Assembly (NCBI GenBank): GCA_029257465.1
Contig: JARIBG010000138.1
Coordinates: forward strand, 1 to 33,060
Direction: 5' to 3'
DNA: 33,060 nt
From: Arthrobacter sp.
GTDB taxonomy: Bacteria > Actinomycetota > Actinomycetes > Actinomycetales > Micrococcaceae
Below the pieces are notes generated by a model. That model searched no databases. It was not told the DNA's origin and was given only the letters and a program-made list of their open reading frames with translations. A program made the translations under genes and the position numbers. This document shows, one piece after another, positions 1 through 10,920 of the stretch (position 1 is its first letter; each line of letters starts with the position of its first letter).

Positions 1-582
1 AGGCTCCTCCTGCTGACGCGTGTCGGGCAGCAGAATGCTGTCCAGGAAGCCTTTGCCCGTCAGTTCGCGGGCTTTATCGCCGACTCCGGTGAGCGCACCT
101 GTCTGATCGACGCGACGACGCACTCCGGGGGAGCCGGCAATTCCCGTTCGGGACACGGAGGGGCGGTCCTGGGTTTCTCGGATGTACTGGTGGGCAATGC
201 CACGATGGGTGATGTCACGTCGGCCGCCGATCCGGGTGTACAGCAGATCCCCATCGGAATGTCAGGTGATTCGATCAGTCGTGCCCAAGCCGCTCGCCAG
301 GCTCCGACGATCCTCAAGGAACTCGACGATCTCTTCGATGTCACGGTCGTCACGACGTCCCACGACTCGCACCCGCTCACCACGTGGACGGTGGCCCCGG
401 TATCGGACGTTGCCGTGGTGCTCGTGTCGGAGGGTACTGCTGTGGCACGGGTAGAGGATTCCCTTCGGGAATTCGATGCAGTCGGGGTTCAGCCGCTGGG
501 TGTGGTGCTTCTGGGTGGATCGGGGCGTGGAGGACGACGCGCACGAGCGCACCGGCAGGCCCGGGCCACCGGACATGGGTGA
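1..582 (+). CDS. BY-kinase/CpsD-like polysaccharide biosynthesis protein, C-terminal part
   Basis: The reading frame is open from the first base and ends at TGA 580-582, so only the last 193 residues are present. The fold looks like the cytoplasmic ATPase domain of bacterial tyrosine kinases and chain-length regulators (CpsD/Wzc type): a hydrophobic strand LLLLT, a helix, then CLIDAT where the Walker A' motif (LLIDAD) sits, then GFSDVLVGNATMGDV, the usual GLSDVL segment, and later DVAVVLVSEGTAV and GVQPLGVVLLG. The Walker A position carries VGQQNAVQEAFA, with no GK[S/T], so ATP binding is doubtful. There is no C-terminal tyrosine cluster; the tail is Arg/Gly/His-rich. Its stop overlaps the next gene's start by 8 nt, linking it to polysaccharide assembly. 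The family call is fairly secure; kinase activity is not. Confidence 0.6.
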   Translation, partial: RLLLLTRVGQQNAVQEAFARQFAGFIADSGERTCLIDATTHSGGAGNSRSGHGGAVLGFSDVLVGNATMGDVTSAADPGVQQIPIGMSGDSISRAQAARQAPTILKELDDLFDVTVVTTSHDSHPLTTWTVAPVSDVAVVLVSEGTAVARVEDSLREFDAVGVQPLGVVLLGGSGRGGRRARAHRQARATGHG

Positions 583-1810
583 GGCGAGAGGTCGGACGGC
601 GGGCGCCGTCGTCGTCTGGGTCCTCCTCGTCGTCTCCACGATCGCGTGGCGGAAGGGCGTCTATTTCGAGGGGACGTTCGACGGCGTCGTGGTCGCCAAG
701 GCGCTCCTCCAGGCAATGGCCTTGGTCCTGGCGATTGTCCTGAAGCGGGCAGCGCCGCGAGTGTATCCCGTCGCCGGAGGTCCGCTGCTCGCGGTGCTGA
801 CCATGCTGGCGGTCTCGATGATTGGAGCACTCCAGGCCGGTGGTATGGCTGCCTCTGCTGTGCTTGCGGTACGGATCGTGCTCCTCGCGGCCACCGTGGT
901 GCTTCTGGTGTCGGTCGTGCCGAGGGACGAGGTTCTCCGCCAGATCGTCGTAGCACTGGGGGTCGTCGGCGCCGTCCTCGCCATCACGGGTGTCGGGACG
1001 ATCGCTACGGACGGTCGCCTCGGAGGGACCCTGCTTCCCATCAGTCCCAATGGTCTTGTCGTCCTGTGCGCCGTCCCTGCCCTCGCAGCCCTGCAGCAGG
1101 TCATGTCGGGCCGCGCCACGCTCGGCGCCGTCACCGCGGCGGTGTTCTTCACGTCGGCGTGTGTGGCGACCCAGTCACGGACAGCTCTGCTCGGTCTGGT
1201 CGTCGCCGTCGTCGTCCTCGTCGTCAGTATCGAAACTGTCCAGCGATCCGTTGCCGTCGTCCTCGTCCTCGCCGTACCGGCCGCGCTGGCGCTGGTCGCC
1301 TACACGACGGTGCTCTCGACGATCGTCGACCGGGAGGGGAGCGCGTCGAACGTTACACTCAACTCACGCACCATCGCTTGGCAGGTCGTGCTGCAGACTC
1401 CCTTCGATTCCCTCCAGAAGTGGGTCGGAGCCGGACTGTCGGTGAAGACCGTGCACGTCCAGGGTCAGTACTGGAACGATCAGGTCCTCGACTCGAGTTG
1501 GATCTCGGCCCTTGCACAGACCGGTCTCATCGGCACGGGAATCCTCATCGTCCTCGTCGCGGCGGTCCTACTCATGAACGTGCGGGGCGGGCGCCGGAAT
1601 GCACTTCCTGTCGCTCTCCTGGTCTTCCTCCTCGTCAGGTCACTCCTGGAGACCGGGCTGCTCGATTCCAGCGTCACCTTCATGGTCTTCATGGCTCTCG
1701 CCTCAACCTTCGTCCCGCGACCTGCTGGAAGGCCGGACGGGTATGAATCGGTATGGTCGGCCCCGACAATGACGTCACTCGCGGACAGGTCCGACCAGCA
1801 CAGCACCTGA
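575..1810 (+). CDS. O-antigen ligase/polymerase family membrane protein
   Basis: A 411-residue integral membrane protein with about ten to twelve hydrophobic segments. It resembles the WaaL/Wzy-C superfamily, which joins or polymerises lipid-linked glycan repeat units on the outer face of the membrane. Visible family features are TQSRTALLGLVVA in a mid-protein membrane segment, a large extracytoplasmic loop containing NSRTIAWQ and WVGAGLSV, and the DSSWISALAQTGLIG stretch before the last helices. The ATG at 575 was chosen because it overlaps the upstream stop (ATGGGTGA), suggesting translational coupling; an ATG at 476 also opens the frame but would overlap the previous gene by about 100 nt. 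The 3' end overlaps the convergent beta-helix gene by 36 nt. Whether it ligates or polymerises cannot be decided from sequence. Confidence 0.75.
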   Translation: MGEARGRTAGAVVVWVLLVVSTIAWRKGVYFEGTFDGVVVAKALLQAMALVLAIVLKRAAPRVYPVAGGPLLAVLTMLAVSMIGALQAGGMAASAVLAVRIVLLAATVVLLVSVVPRDEVLRQIVVALGVVGAVLAITGVGTIATDGRLGGTLLPISPNGLVVLCAVPALAALQQVMSGRATLGAVTAAVFFTSACVATQSRTALLGLVVAVVVLVVSIETVQRSVAVVLVLAVPAALALVAYTTVLSTIVDREGSASNVTLNSRTIAWQVVLQTPFDSLQKWVGAGLSVKTVHVQGQYWNDQVLDSSWISALAQTGLIGTGILIVLVAAVLLMNVRGGRRNALPVALLVFLLVRSLLETGLLDSSVTFMVFMALASTFVPRPAGRPDGYESVWSAPTMTSLADRSDQHST

Positions 1811-3706
1811 GGGGACGCGCATCAGCTCGGCGATCTGTTCGGGAAGCGGCTGGGCAACGACGGCGAACCGCACGGTGTCCCTCACTCGGAAACTCTCCGG
1901 GTCCGCGATGGCTTTACCGGTCAGTTCCATGTCGTGCTTCGATTGCCCGGTCGCACTCCTGAAACGGCCGAGTGTGGTGAAGACGGCCGGGTCGTCAGCT
2001 CCGCGGGACCAGACCACGAGCCACTCGGGACTGGATCCTGAGGAACGGTGGAAGACGTTCCCGGACGTGGTCACCTGCATCTCTTCCGCCGACAGTTCGT
2101 GCGCGTAGTCCTCCACGCAGAGCAGACAGTTCGCGGTGGTACCCGTGACGACATTGTTCCGCACTGCAACGGGCCCGTTGACCCACGTCATCGACGGATC
2201 AAGGAAAGGCCGACGTGGATCGTGCCCCGGTGTCCCGCGGTCCGCTGCCCGCCGAGCATCCTGCACGATGTTGATAGGACGCCCGTTGTCGATGAACGAG
2301 TTGTTCCAGATCTCCACGTCGCTCGTATTGTTGATCTTCAGCCCATGCCCGACGTTGTCGGCGATGATGTTGTCGGCGATGACGGCCTGGGCGGATATCT
2401 CCACGGACATCCCGTGACCCCGGTTACCTATGAGGTCGTTTCCCGATGCCGTGAGATCGGCGACCGATTCGTCGAACCAGAGCCCCGTACCGTTGTTTGC
2501 CTCGAAGCTGCTGTCCTGGATGTGCACCACCCGGGTCCGGCCGATCTTGAAGCCACCGGCTGCCGGGGAATGGTTGAAGCCCTCGGTGTTGTTGCCCGTC
2601 ACCTCGAGGTTGATCGCAGACAACCCGTCCGCGTAGGTCGCCGATGCACCGAGCATCCCGTTCCGTGTGAGAGTAATCCACCTGAGGTGGGCGTCGGGGC
2701 CGGAGACCGCGAGCCCCGTCGTGGAGGTGTCCTCGATGACGACGTTCTCGATCTCGGCATCATCGCTCTCGACGGTCACTGCGGCCATGTGCGGTACGGA
2801 AGGGGAGAACCGGCGGACTCCGATACCCCTGATCGTTGACCCGGGGGACTGGATGGAGATCGCCTTGGCGAGGGAACTCGCCCGTACGCGCTTGCCTCCG
2901 GGGTCCGACCCCAGGAACAGGCGATCCGTGTCGTAGTCGACGAAGAAGGATTCGGCGCTCAGTTCGTCGAGGGAGCCCACCTGTCGTTGCGCCGTCCCGT
3001 CGACCCACACCTGGTCGGGATGAGCGGCCATCGGTCGCTCGGGATTGACGAAGGCCCAGCCTGCCATGGTGCCGTCCGCTTCACCCCAGGAATAGGTCGG
3101 GCTCGCATCAAATTCTGCCGTCCAGCCCTCGACGACGAACGCCCGCCCTTCCGGCTCGAAGCCTGTGACTGCAACGCTTCCATCGAGCCACACTTCTTCC
3201 TGGGGGAAGGACTGGAGCGCAAGGGTCTTGGTCGCGGGAATCTTGACCTCCTCGGCGTAGGAGCCGCGTCTGAGGACAATCGTCTGTCCGCTTTCCGCCC
3301 GCGAGACCGCAGCCTTGATCGTCTTCAAAGGCGAGTTCTCAGTCCCTCGTCCTGTGTCGCTTCCATCGCTGCTGACGAAGAGGGCGTTCTCAGGGATGGG
3401 GTAGGAGGTGGAACCGACCGGGGCAGCACCGGCGACGGAGCGCTCGCTCGGCGCTGGTGCTTCCGGTAGCAAGGCACGAGTGCCTGCTGCAAGCGCGAGC
3501 GACCGGCTCAGGAAAGTGCCCGGTCGGGCTCCTGCCCGTACCGCGCCCGCCGACGCGTCAGACGCAGACTCGGGCACACCGATCATGACCGGGTCAGTCC
3601 CGGACGCGACGGGAACGCCACAGCCGGCCAGGACGACCATCGAGGTCAGTGCCACAGCACACAGACTGGTCATGCGGCCCCCGAGGAGCCGATTGTGCTC
3701 GATCAT
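1775..3706 (-). CDS. Secreted right-handed beta-helix lipoprotein
   Basis: A 643-residue exported protein. After a basic start (NRLLGGR) a hydrophobic segment ends in the lipobox LAGC, with Cys29 as the likely lipidated residue; a Ser/Ala/Pro-rich linker follows to about residue 105. From about 108 the text ALFVSSDGSDTGRGT then SPLKTIKAAV is the classical entry to a parallel beta-helix (pectate-lyase/NosD/DUF1565 type). Residues of about 300-530 show repeated turns such as AEIENVVIEDTSTTGLAV, VVHIQDSSFEANNGTGL and VEIWNNSFIDNGRPI. The ATG at 3706 is preferred over one at 3778 because AGAGGAAG lies 4 nt upstream and the signal peptide then starts normally. Its location among polysaccharide genes suggests it trims, epimerises or binds a surface glycan; the catalytic class is not identifiable. 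Confidence 0.75.
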   Translation of the reverse strand: MIEHNRLLGGRMTSLCAVALTSMVVLAGCGVPVASGTDPVMIGVPESASDASAGAVRAGARPGTFLSRSLALAAGTRALLPEAPAPSERSVAGAAPVGSTSYPIPENALFVSSDGSDTGRGTENSPLKTIKAAVSRAESGQTIVLRRGSYAEEVKIPATKTLALQSFPQEEVWLDGSVAVTGFEPEGRAFVVEGWTAEFDASPTYSWGEADGTMAGWAFVNPERPMAAHPDQVWVDGTAQRQVGSLDELSAESFFVDYDTDRLFLGSDPGGKRVRASSLAKAISIQSPGSTIRGIGVRRFSPSVPHMAAVTVESDDAEIENVVIEDTSTTGLAVSGPDAHLRWITLTRNGMLGASATYADGLSAINLEVTGNNTEGFNHSPAAGGFKIGRTRVVHIQDSSFEANNGTGLWFDESVADLTASGNDLIGNRGHGMSVEISAQAVIADNIIADNVGHGLKINNTSDVEIWNNSFIDNGRPINIVQDARRAADRGTPGHDPRRPFLDPSMTWVNGPVAVRNNVVTGTTANCLLCVEDYAHELSAEEMQVTTSGNVFHRSSGSSPEWLVVWSRGADDPAVFTTLGRFRSATGQSKHDMELTGKAIADPESFRVRDTVRFAVVAQPLPEQIAELMRVPSGAVLVGPVRE

Positions 3707-3773
3707 TGACTTCCTCTTGGCATCCGACTGGACGGCATGGAGTGGTTCGTCATCATTGGTCAGGGCCGCCGGT

Positions 3774-3792
3774 CTCATCGTAGTCCGATGAC
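3774..3792 (-). promoter_or_regulatory. Candidate -10 and palindrome upstream of the beta-helix gene
   Basis: On the minus strand TACGAT (3782-3777) fits the actinobacterial TANNNT -10 pattern and lies about 70 nt before the lipoprotein start. It is overlapped by the inverted repeat TCATCG-N5-CGATGA (3775-3791). No convincing -35 is visible. This is a suggestion only; the repeat is short. Confidence 0.25.
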
Positions 3793-3861
3793 GGTACCTG
3801 AGGGAATGGCGGGTCTTCGACGTCCGGGAGTTCGTCCGTGGGTATGTTCTACTCAGAGGTG

Positions 3862-3884
3862 AGGGCTGTTGAGCGCCCTAGGAT
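3862..3884 (+). promoter_or_regulatory. Candidate promoter/operator upstream of the GT4 gene
   Basis: TAGGAT (3879-3884) matches the TAGGNT -10 form seen before several other genes in this window and would give a leader of about 40 nt containing the GGAGG ribosome binding site. An inverted repeat AGGGC-N8-GCCCT (3862-3879) abuts it. No TTGACA-like -35 is evident. Confidence 0.3.
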
Positions 3885-3929
3885 GAGACAGCGTGATAGT
3901 ACAGGGCTTCACACCACAACGGAGGACCG

Positions 3930-5153
3930 ATGATCAGCCGCTACGGTCGACGTGAGGATGCCATGGACCTGACTGGACAGACGATTGTCATCGCGCATCC
4001 TTCCGCGGATCTGTACGGATCGGATCGGATGATGCTCGAGACCGTCGAGGGTCTGGTCTCGGCAGGCGCGGAGGTCGTCGTCGCGGTGCCCGTGGACGGA
4101 CCGCTGATTCCTCACATCCGTGCACAGGGAGCGTCACCGGTCGTCCTCGAGACGCTGGTGCTCCGGAAGAGCCTCATGTCGCTCCGCGGCGCCTTCTCGA
4201 TCGTCGCCCAGAGCGGACGATCCATTCGCAGGATCGGATCCTTCATCAGCCGGTACCGACCGAGCGTCGTGTACGTGAGCACAATCAGTATCCCCTGGTG
4301 GCCTGTCGTGGCTCGGCTGCGAGGGTGTCGTGTTGTCGTCCACGTCCATGAGGCGGAAGGCCACGTGCGGCCCGTCGTTCGTCTCCTGCTGGTGCTGCCG
4401 CTGCTCTTCTCATCCGCTGTTATCGCCAACAGTCGCTACACCATCGACGTCCTGAGCCAGTCCCTGCAGAGGAAAGGCTCACGTGCCCTGCTCGTCTACA
4501 ACGGGGTATCGGGGCCCTCGTCCGTGGTGACCCTTCGCGAAACGGTCGCTGATCCGGTACGGCTCATCTTCTTCGGTAGGATCTCCCACCGCAAGGGTGT
4601 GGATGTCGCGATCGATACGGTCGCCGAGCTCCGCCGCCGGGGGCGCAGGGTCAGCCTCGATGTCGTCGGCGCGGTCTTCGCGGGGAACGAGGCATACGCG
4701 CAGGCCGTGGAGAGCCGTATCCTCGACCAGGGGCTCCATGATTCGGTCCGCATGCGCGGCTTCAGGGACAACATCTGGAGTTCCGTCGACGAGGCGGACA
4801 TCGTGCTGATCCCCGCCAGACTCGACGAGTCCTTCGGGAATACGGTGATCGAAGCCGTGCTGGCGGCGCGGCCCTCCGTTGTCTCCGCGATGCCAGGGCT
4901 GCTCGAGGCAGGGGACGGGTACGACAGTGTCCAGTTTGTGGCCCCGGACGATACCGGTCAGATCGCCACCGCAGTCGAGACCATCATCGACAATTGGTCG
5001 TCCTGGAGCAGTCGGGCTGCACACGATCGGGCACGCGCGTTGGAGCGGCATGCGCCCCGTCGGTACCAGGACGAGGTCATCGCGGCGATCGCAGGGACAG
5101 CTGCTGCGGGACAGCCATCACCGCAGCGGAACCCGCCTCCGATTCCTTCTTAG
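3930..5153 (+). CDS. GT4-family (GT-B fold) glycosyltransferase
   Basis: A 407-residue protein of the retaining GT4 family, which transfers a sugar from a nucleotide donor to a growing glycan at the cytoplasmic membrane face. The N-terminal domain has the acceptor-side glycine loop (ADLYGSDRM) and HVHEAEG; the C-terminal domain has LIFFGRISHRKGVDVAI, where donor phosphates bind, VRMRGF, and the EX7E motif in DESFGNTVIEA (E300 and E308). The start at 3930 follows GGAGG by 4 nt; an in-frame ATG at 3963, after GAGG, is an almost equal alternative and would remove 11 residues. The tail is Pro/Gln/Ser-rich. Together with the polymerase-like gene and beta-helix protein it probably belongs to an exopolysaccharide pathway; sugar specificity is unknown. 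Confidence 0.85.
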   Translation: MISRYGRREDAMDLTGQTIVIAHPSADLYGSDRMMLETVEGLVSAGAEVVVAVPVDGPLIPHIRAQGASPVVLETLVLRKSLMSLRGAFSIVAQSGRSIRRIGSFISRYRPSVVYVSTISIPWWPVVARLRGCRVVVHVHEAEGHVRPVVRLLLVLPLLFSSAVIANSRYTIDVLSQSLQRKGSRALLVYNGVSGPSSVVTLRETVADPVRLIFFGRISHRKGVDVAIDTVAELRRRGRRVSLDVVGAVFAGNEAYAQAVESRILDQGLHDSVRMRGFRDNIWSSVDEADIVLIPARLDESFGNTVIEAVLAARPSVVSAMPGLLEAGDGYDSVQFVAPDDTGQIATAVETIIDNWSSWSSRAAHDRARALERHAPRRYQDEVIAAIAGTAAAGQPSPQRNPPPIPS

Positions 5154-5240
5154 GCTCCACTGGGATGCCTTGCGCCGCACCGGAGTGGGATGATCAGGAC
5201 AGAGAGTTCCTGTGTGAGTACACCCGGGATCACCGACTGA

Positions 5241-7045
<1,805 letters not shown>

Positions 7046-7062
7046 TCCCGCAGGGGACAGGC

Positions 7063-8781
7063 TCAGGGCCGCTCCTGGGGCAGCAGGATCGTGAAGCGGG
7101 TCCGGCTGCCGAGTTCGCTCGTCACCGAGATGGACCCGTTGTGCTCGCTGATGATGCTCTTGGTGATCAACAGGCCCAGGCCCACCCCGGTCACGGCGGA
7201 GGAGCGGACGGACGCCGAACGGAAGAATCGTGCGAACACGTGCTGCAGGTCCTCCTCGTCGATGCCCACGCCCGTGTCCTCCACCTCGATGCGCAGATCG
7301 GGGCCGTCCATGGCGGCGTCGAGCGTGATGCTCCCGCCCGGCCGGTTGTATTTCACGGCGTTGCTGAGCAGGTTGTCGACGGCCTGCGCGATCCGGTGGG
7401 GGTCGACGACGGCGGGGAGCGACGCCGGAGCACGATTGACCAGGCGCACCCCCGCGCGGGCCGCGCGGACACTGGACGACTCCGCCGCCTCGGTGAGGAT
7501 CGTGCCGACATCGGCCGGTACCGGTGTGACCTCGAAGGTGCCGGCGTTGATGGACAGGAAGTCCTCGACGAGTCTCTCGAGCCGCACCGCGTTGCGCCTG
7601 GCCACCTCCAGATAGCCGATGGCCTCCTCGGGCAGTGTTTCACCGAGTTCGAGCGTCACATCCAGATACCCGAGGATCGAGGTCAGGGGCGTCCTGAACT
7701 CGTGCGAGACGTTCGAGAGGAAATGGTCCTTGGACTCCAGAGCGAGCATCAGGTCCGTGATGTCGTTGAAGGCGATCACCGTTCCGGCGAGGGCGCCGTC
7801 GTCGTCGCGCACACTGTTCGAGGAGACGCTGATGGCGCGCTGGGAGGGCGGCATGCCTGCCCAGATCAAGACGTCCTCGAGGTCCTCCCCGTCGAGGGCC
7901 CGACGGACGGGGCGCTCCGCGGGCGTCAGGGGGCTCACGCGATCGGGTCCGTAGATCAGCAGTTCGCTCTCGGAGGGATCGGGGTTGTTGACCGGTGCTG
8001 CTGCCAGGTGCGACTGACGCTGACGGGCGTTCATCAGGATGTCGTTGCCATCCGCGTCGACCGCGAGGAGTCCCACCCGGACGGTCTCGAACACGGTGCC
8101 GAGCAGGCGCTCCCGCATCCGGGCGTCCTCGACACTGCTGCGCAGGGCACGCTCCGAGGCCAGCAGGGCCTCGTGACGCCGCCGGTTGTCCTTCGTGAGG
8201 CTGGAGACGAACCAGGCGAGGCCCGTGAGTACCACCGGCAGCAGGAGCAGCCCGAGCAGCCCTCCTACCATCACCGGAGCGTCCCGCAGGATCGCCGGCA
8301 GCGAGATCAGGACGGTGGTGGCGACGAGGGTCACCGCGACTGCTGTCCTCGTGCGGATGGAGGAGGCCCCGAGCCAGACGGCCGGCAGGGCCGCGAGCAG
8401 CCCCACACCGGACAGGGTCTCGCCTGCGCCGAATCGCACGAGCCCGATCACCAGGAAGTTCAGCAGGGGAAGCGCGAAGGGCCACTGCGGATGAAGCCTC
8501 GACCAGGGCAGCATGGCACAGGTCAGCGTGACGAGCAGACTGATGACCCACCCGGTCAGGACGAAGGCGCCCGATGCCGAGGCATCGTCGGCGAGGAGTC
8601 CGAGGAGCACCGCGAGCGACAGGATCACCGTGAGTGTGACCTGACTCAGGATGATCGACCGCCTTCGGTTCGGGCCGCCCGGATCGATGATCGTGGGATC
8701 CCTTACGCTGTCGGGCTCTGAGGCGTCCCGCTGCTCACCCCGGACACCCGAGGGGGTGCTAGCCGCGGTTCTCGAAGACAT
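7063..8781 (-). CDS. Membrane sensor histidine kinase
   Basis: A 572-residue sensor kinase. A polar N-terminus of about 40 residues is followed by six or seven hydrophobic segments (about 45-205) with very short loops, so the sensing part is membrane-embedded. A PAS-like domain (about 225-350, with [16 protein letters not shown] and [10 protein letters not shown]) follows. The HisKA domain carries [13 protein letters not shown] with phospho-acceptor H360. The ATPase domain shows the N box [11 protein letters not shown]1 DTGVGID, F box FARFF and G2 GVGLGL. It is the last gene of a minus-strand run and its ATG overlaps the 3' end of nhaA by 23 nt, without a clear ribosome binding site of its own, so coupling is likely. 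No response regulator is in the window; its partner is unknown. Confidence 0.9.
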   Translation of the reverse strand: MSSRTAASTPSGVRGEQRDASEPDSVRDPTIIDPGGPNRRRSIILSQVTLTVILSLAVLLGLLADDASASGAFVLTGWVISLLVTLTCAMLPWSRLHPQWPFALPLLNFLVIGLVRFGAGETLSGVGLLAALPAVWLGASSIRTRTAVAVTLVATTVLISLPAILRDAPVMVGGLLGLLLLPVVLTGLAWFVSSLTKDNRRRHEALLASERALRSSVEDARMRERLLGTVFETVRVGLLAVDADGNDILMNARQRQSHLAAAPVNNPDPSESELLIYGPDRVSPLTPAERPVRRALDGEDLEDVLIWAGMPPSQRAISVSSNSVRDDDGALAGTVIAFNDITDLMLALESKDHFLSNVSHEFRTPLTSILGYLDVTLELGETLPEEAIGYLEVARRNAVRLERLVEDFLSINAGTFEVTPVPADVGTILTEAAESSSVRAARAGVRLVNRAPASLPAVVDPHRIAQAVDNLLSNAVKYNRPGGSITLDAAMDGPDLRIEVEDTGVGIDEEDLQHVFARFFRSASVRSSAVTGVGLGLLITKSIISEHNGSISVTSELGSRTRFTILLPQERP

Positions 8782-10117
8782 CGGGCACGCCGTCGTCGTC
8801 GGAATCGATCTTCTCCTCCTCGGCCATGGCGCGGTACCGCTTGTTGCGGGTGCGCAGCACGATCGTGGCCAGGAGAGCGGCCGTCAGCGATGCCATGAGG
8901 ATCGCGACCTTGGCGTGGTCGTCGTGCGGGGACCCGGCCCCGAAACTCAGATCGTTGACGAGGAGTGAGACCGTGAAGCCCACGCCCGCCAGGATGCCGA
9001 CGCCGAGCAGGTCCCACCAGCTCAGACCGGGATCGAGATTCGCCTTCGTCGTCTTGGTGACGATGAACGTGGTCAGCAGGACACCGATGGGCTTGCCGAC
9101 CACGAGCCCGAGCACGATGCCGATGAGCACAGGATCGGAGAGCGCGGAGACGAAGCCCTCCACCCCACCGATCGCGACGCCGGCGGAGAAGAACGCGAAG
9201 ACCGGGACGGCGAAGCCCGTGGAGAGGGGCCGGAAGCGGTGCTCCAGGACCTCGGCGAGACCGGGCTTGTTCGGTCGGGGCAGCGCGGGTTTGCCGTTGG
9301 GCTTGCGGCGCAGCACCGGCACGCAGAACCCGAGCAGTACCCCGGCGACGGTGGCGTGGACCCCGGAGGCGTGCATGAGGGCCCACGTGGCGACGCCGAG
9401 GGGCAGCAGGATCAGCCACGGGCCGCGCGTGGTCCTGCCGAAGAACTTGGGCTTGCTCTGCGCGAGGAGGGCGAACAGGCCGAGCGGCACGAGCATCAGC
9501 AGCAGGAAGACGAGGCTGACGTCCTCGGAGTAGAAGAAGGCGATGATCGCGATGGCGATGAGATCGTCGACGACGGCGAGCGTGAGCAGGAAGAGCCGCA
9601 GGGCCCCGGGCAGATGCGAACTGATGACGGCCAGGACCGCGAGGGCGAAGGCGATGTCCGTCGCGGTCGGGATGGCCCAGCCGCGCAGGGTCTCCGGAGA
9701 GGAGAGATTCACCACCGTATAGATCACGGCCGGGACCACGACGCCGCCGAAGGCCGCGGCGACCGGGACGATGGCGCGGCTGATCTTCCGGAGGTCACCG
9801 GCGACGAACTCGCGTTTGAGCTCGAGGCCGGTGAGGAAGAAGAACACCGCGAGGAGCCCGTCCGAAGCCCAGGCGCCGACGGAGAGTTTCAGGTGCCACG
9901 GCTCGTACCCGAACTCGAAGTCACGGATGGCGAAGTACGTCTCTCCCCACGGCGAGTTCGCCCACGCGAGCGCGAGGACCGCCGCGATGAGCAGCAGGAT
10001 CCCTCCCACCGTCTCCTTGCGCATGAGCTCGCTGATGCGCTGGTACTCGGGGTAGCTGGGGCGCTCGAGGATCACGGCGCGCGCGCGGACAGGCTTCGGT
10101 GAGTTCTCTTGTGCCAT
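8759..10117 (-). CDS. nhaA: Na+/H+ antiporter NhaA
   Basis: A 452-residue secondary transporter that exports Na+ (or Li+) in exchange for protons. Family signatures are [27 protein letters not shown] with the conserved Asp, [19 protein letters not shown] with the paired aspartates of the ion site, and GKPIGVLL near the C-terminus. The ATG at 10117 follows GAGGAGAAGG and gives a normal N-terminus; 31 further codons are open upstream but lack support. The last 15-20 residues end in [15 protein letters not shown], which looks like a calcium-binding thrombospondin type 3 half repeat, unusual for the NhaA tail. It is preceded by the SCO4848-like gene (49 nt) and followed by the overlapping sensor kinase. 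Confidence 0.95.
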   Translation of the reverse strand: MAQENSPKPVRARAVILERPSYPEYQRISELMRKETVGGILLLIAAVLALAWANSPWGETYFAIRDFEFGYEPWHLKLSVGAWASDGLLAVFFFLTGLELKREFVAGDLRKISRAIVPVAAAFGGVVVPAVIYTVVNLSSPETLRGWAIPTATDIAFALAVLAVISSHLPGALRLFLLTLAVVDDLIAIAIIAFFYSEDVSLVFLLLMLVPLGLFALLAQSKPKFFGRTTRGPWLILLPLGVATWALMHASGVHATVAGVLLGFCVPVLRRKPNGKPALPRPNKPGLAEVLEHRFRPLSTGFAVPVFAFFSAGVAIGGVEGFVSALSDPVLIGIVLGLVVGKPIGVLLTTFIVTKTTKANLDPGLSWWDLLGVGILAGVGFTVSLLVNDLSFGAGSPHDDHAKVAILMASLTAALLATIVLRTRNKRYRAMAEEEKIDSDDDGVPDVFENRG

Positions 10118-10166
10118 CAGGCCTTCTCCTCGGTAGGGCGCTCGGCGTACGGGCGCGGACGGATGC

Positions 10167-10388
10167 TCAGGACACGAGGGTACGGACGCCGATGACGGCG
10201 GTGGCCGCACCCAGGATCATCGACGTCGAGACGAGCATGACGTGGACGGTGAGGAATCGTGTGCGTCGGCCGGATTCGTCCCGGGACCGCGGGTCCTTGA
10301 GGATGCGGCGCAGGAACGGTGGCCAGACGATGAGCGACCAGATTCCGGAGAGGATCAGGATGAGGGCCAGGGGAGTAGGCAGGTTCAC
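10167..10388 (-). CDS. SCO4848-like small membrane protein
   Basis: A 73-residue protein with two predicted membrane helices (about 6-25 and 48-70) separated by a basic loop [21 protein letters not shown]. It resembles the actinobacterial SCO4848 family, whose function is unknown. The GTG start at 10388 lies 34 nt after the DUF2505 stop and has only a weak ribosome binding site. It sits between DUF2505 and nhaA on the same strand, probably in the same transcript. The family assignment rests on length, topology and the [13 protein letters not shown] segment, recalled rather than searched. Confidence 0.7.
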   Translation of the reverse strand: MNLPTPLALILILSGIWSLIVWPPFLRRILKDPRSRDESGRRTRFLTVHVMLVSTSMILGAATAVIGVRTLVS

Positions 10389-10422
10389 AGGGAGTTCTTT
10401 CGCAGGGTGTGCACGGGGTCCA

Positions 10423-10920
10423 TCAGTTCTTCTCGAGCCACTTCCGGGCCTCGGCGGCCTGGACGCCCAGCGCCTTGCCGATCATCGGTTCGGCTGCTCC
10501 GGCGATCTTGCTCCCGAGGAAGGGGATGGACGAGGTGACAGTGCCTTGCAGGTCCACCACGGTGCCCGCTCCGTCGGGGACCAGTCGCTGGACGGCTGTG
10601 ACGTTCAGGGGAACACCGGCCACGGTCATCTCGACGGTCGCCTCACGGGCGCCGTCCGGAGCGGGGGCGTCCCACCGCTCCGTCTGGGTGACCGAGAGTG
10701 TCTGGCCCACGAACTTGCGCGCCATGTCCGGGAGTCGGTCGGTGGGCATGGTGCGGACGGCGGTGAGCGTGAAAGCTCCGGCGGTGTCGCCGTCGACGGT
10801 GAGCGATTCGAGCGAACCGCCCACGTACTCGCTCATGTGCCGCACGAAGCCTTCGTCGGTGAAGACCCCGACGACGGTGGATGCGTCGTACGGGACAGTG
10901 GTGGAAGCGTTCAATGCCAT
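10423..10920 (-). CDS. DUF2505 family protein
   Basis: A 165-residue soluble protein with the pattern of the actinobacterial DUF2505 family, a START/Bet v1-like fold with no assigned function. It begins with ALNASTTVPYDASTVVGVFTDEGFVRH, contains alternating strands (VEMTVAGVPLNVTAV, GAGTVVDLQGTVTSSIPFLG) and ends in a long helix (GVQAAEARKWLEKN), which is the typical ligand-cavity architecture. The ATG at 10920 follows GGAGG by 4 nt, a strong ribosome binding site. It is the first gene of the minus-strand run leading to nhaA and the sensor kinase, and is divergent from mfd across 243 nt. Confidence 0.85.
   Translation of the reverse strand: MALNASTTVPYDASTVVGVFTDEGFVRHMSEYVGGSLESLTVDGDTAGAFTLTAVRTMPTDRLPDMARKFVGQTLSVTQTERWDAPAPDGAREATVEMTVAGVPLNVTAVQRLVPDGAGTVVDLQGTVTSSIPFLGSKIAGAAEPMIGKALGVQAAEARKWLEKN

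Noticed and set aside
9991-10002. Runs of GC-rich dyads inside nhaA and other coding regions
   Set aside because: Inside conserved codons; such dyads are frequent at this GC content.
9239-10102. A 287-codon plus-strand frame opposite nhaA
   Set aside because: Glu/Asp/Arg/Gly-rich shadow of nhaA with no features of its own.
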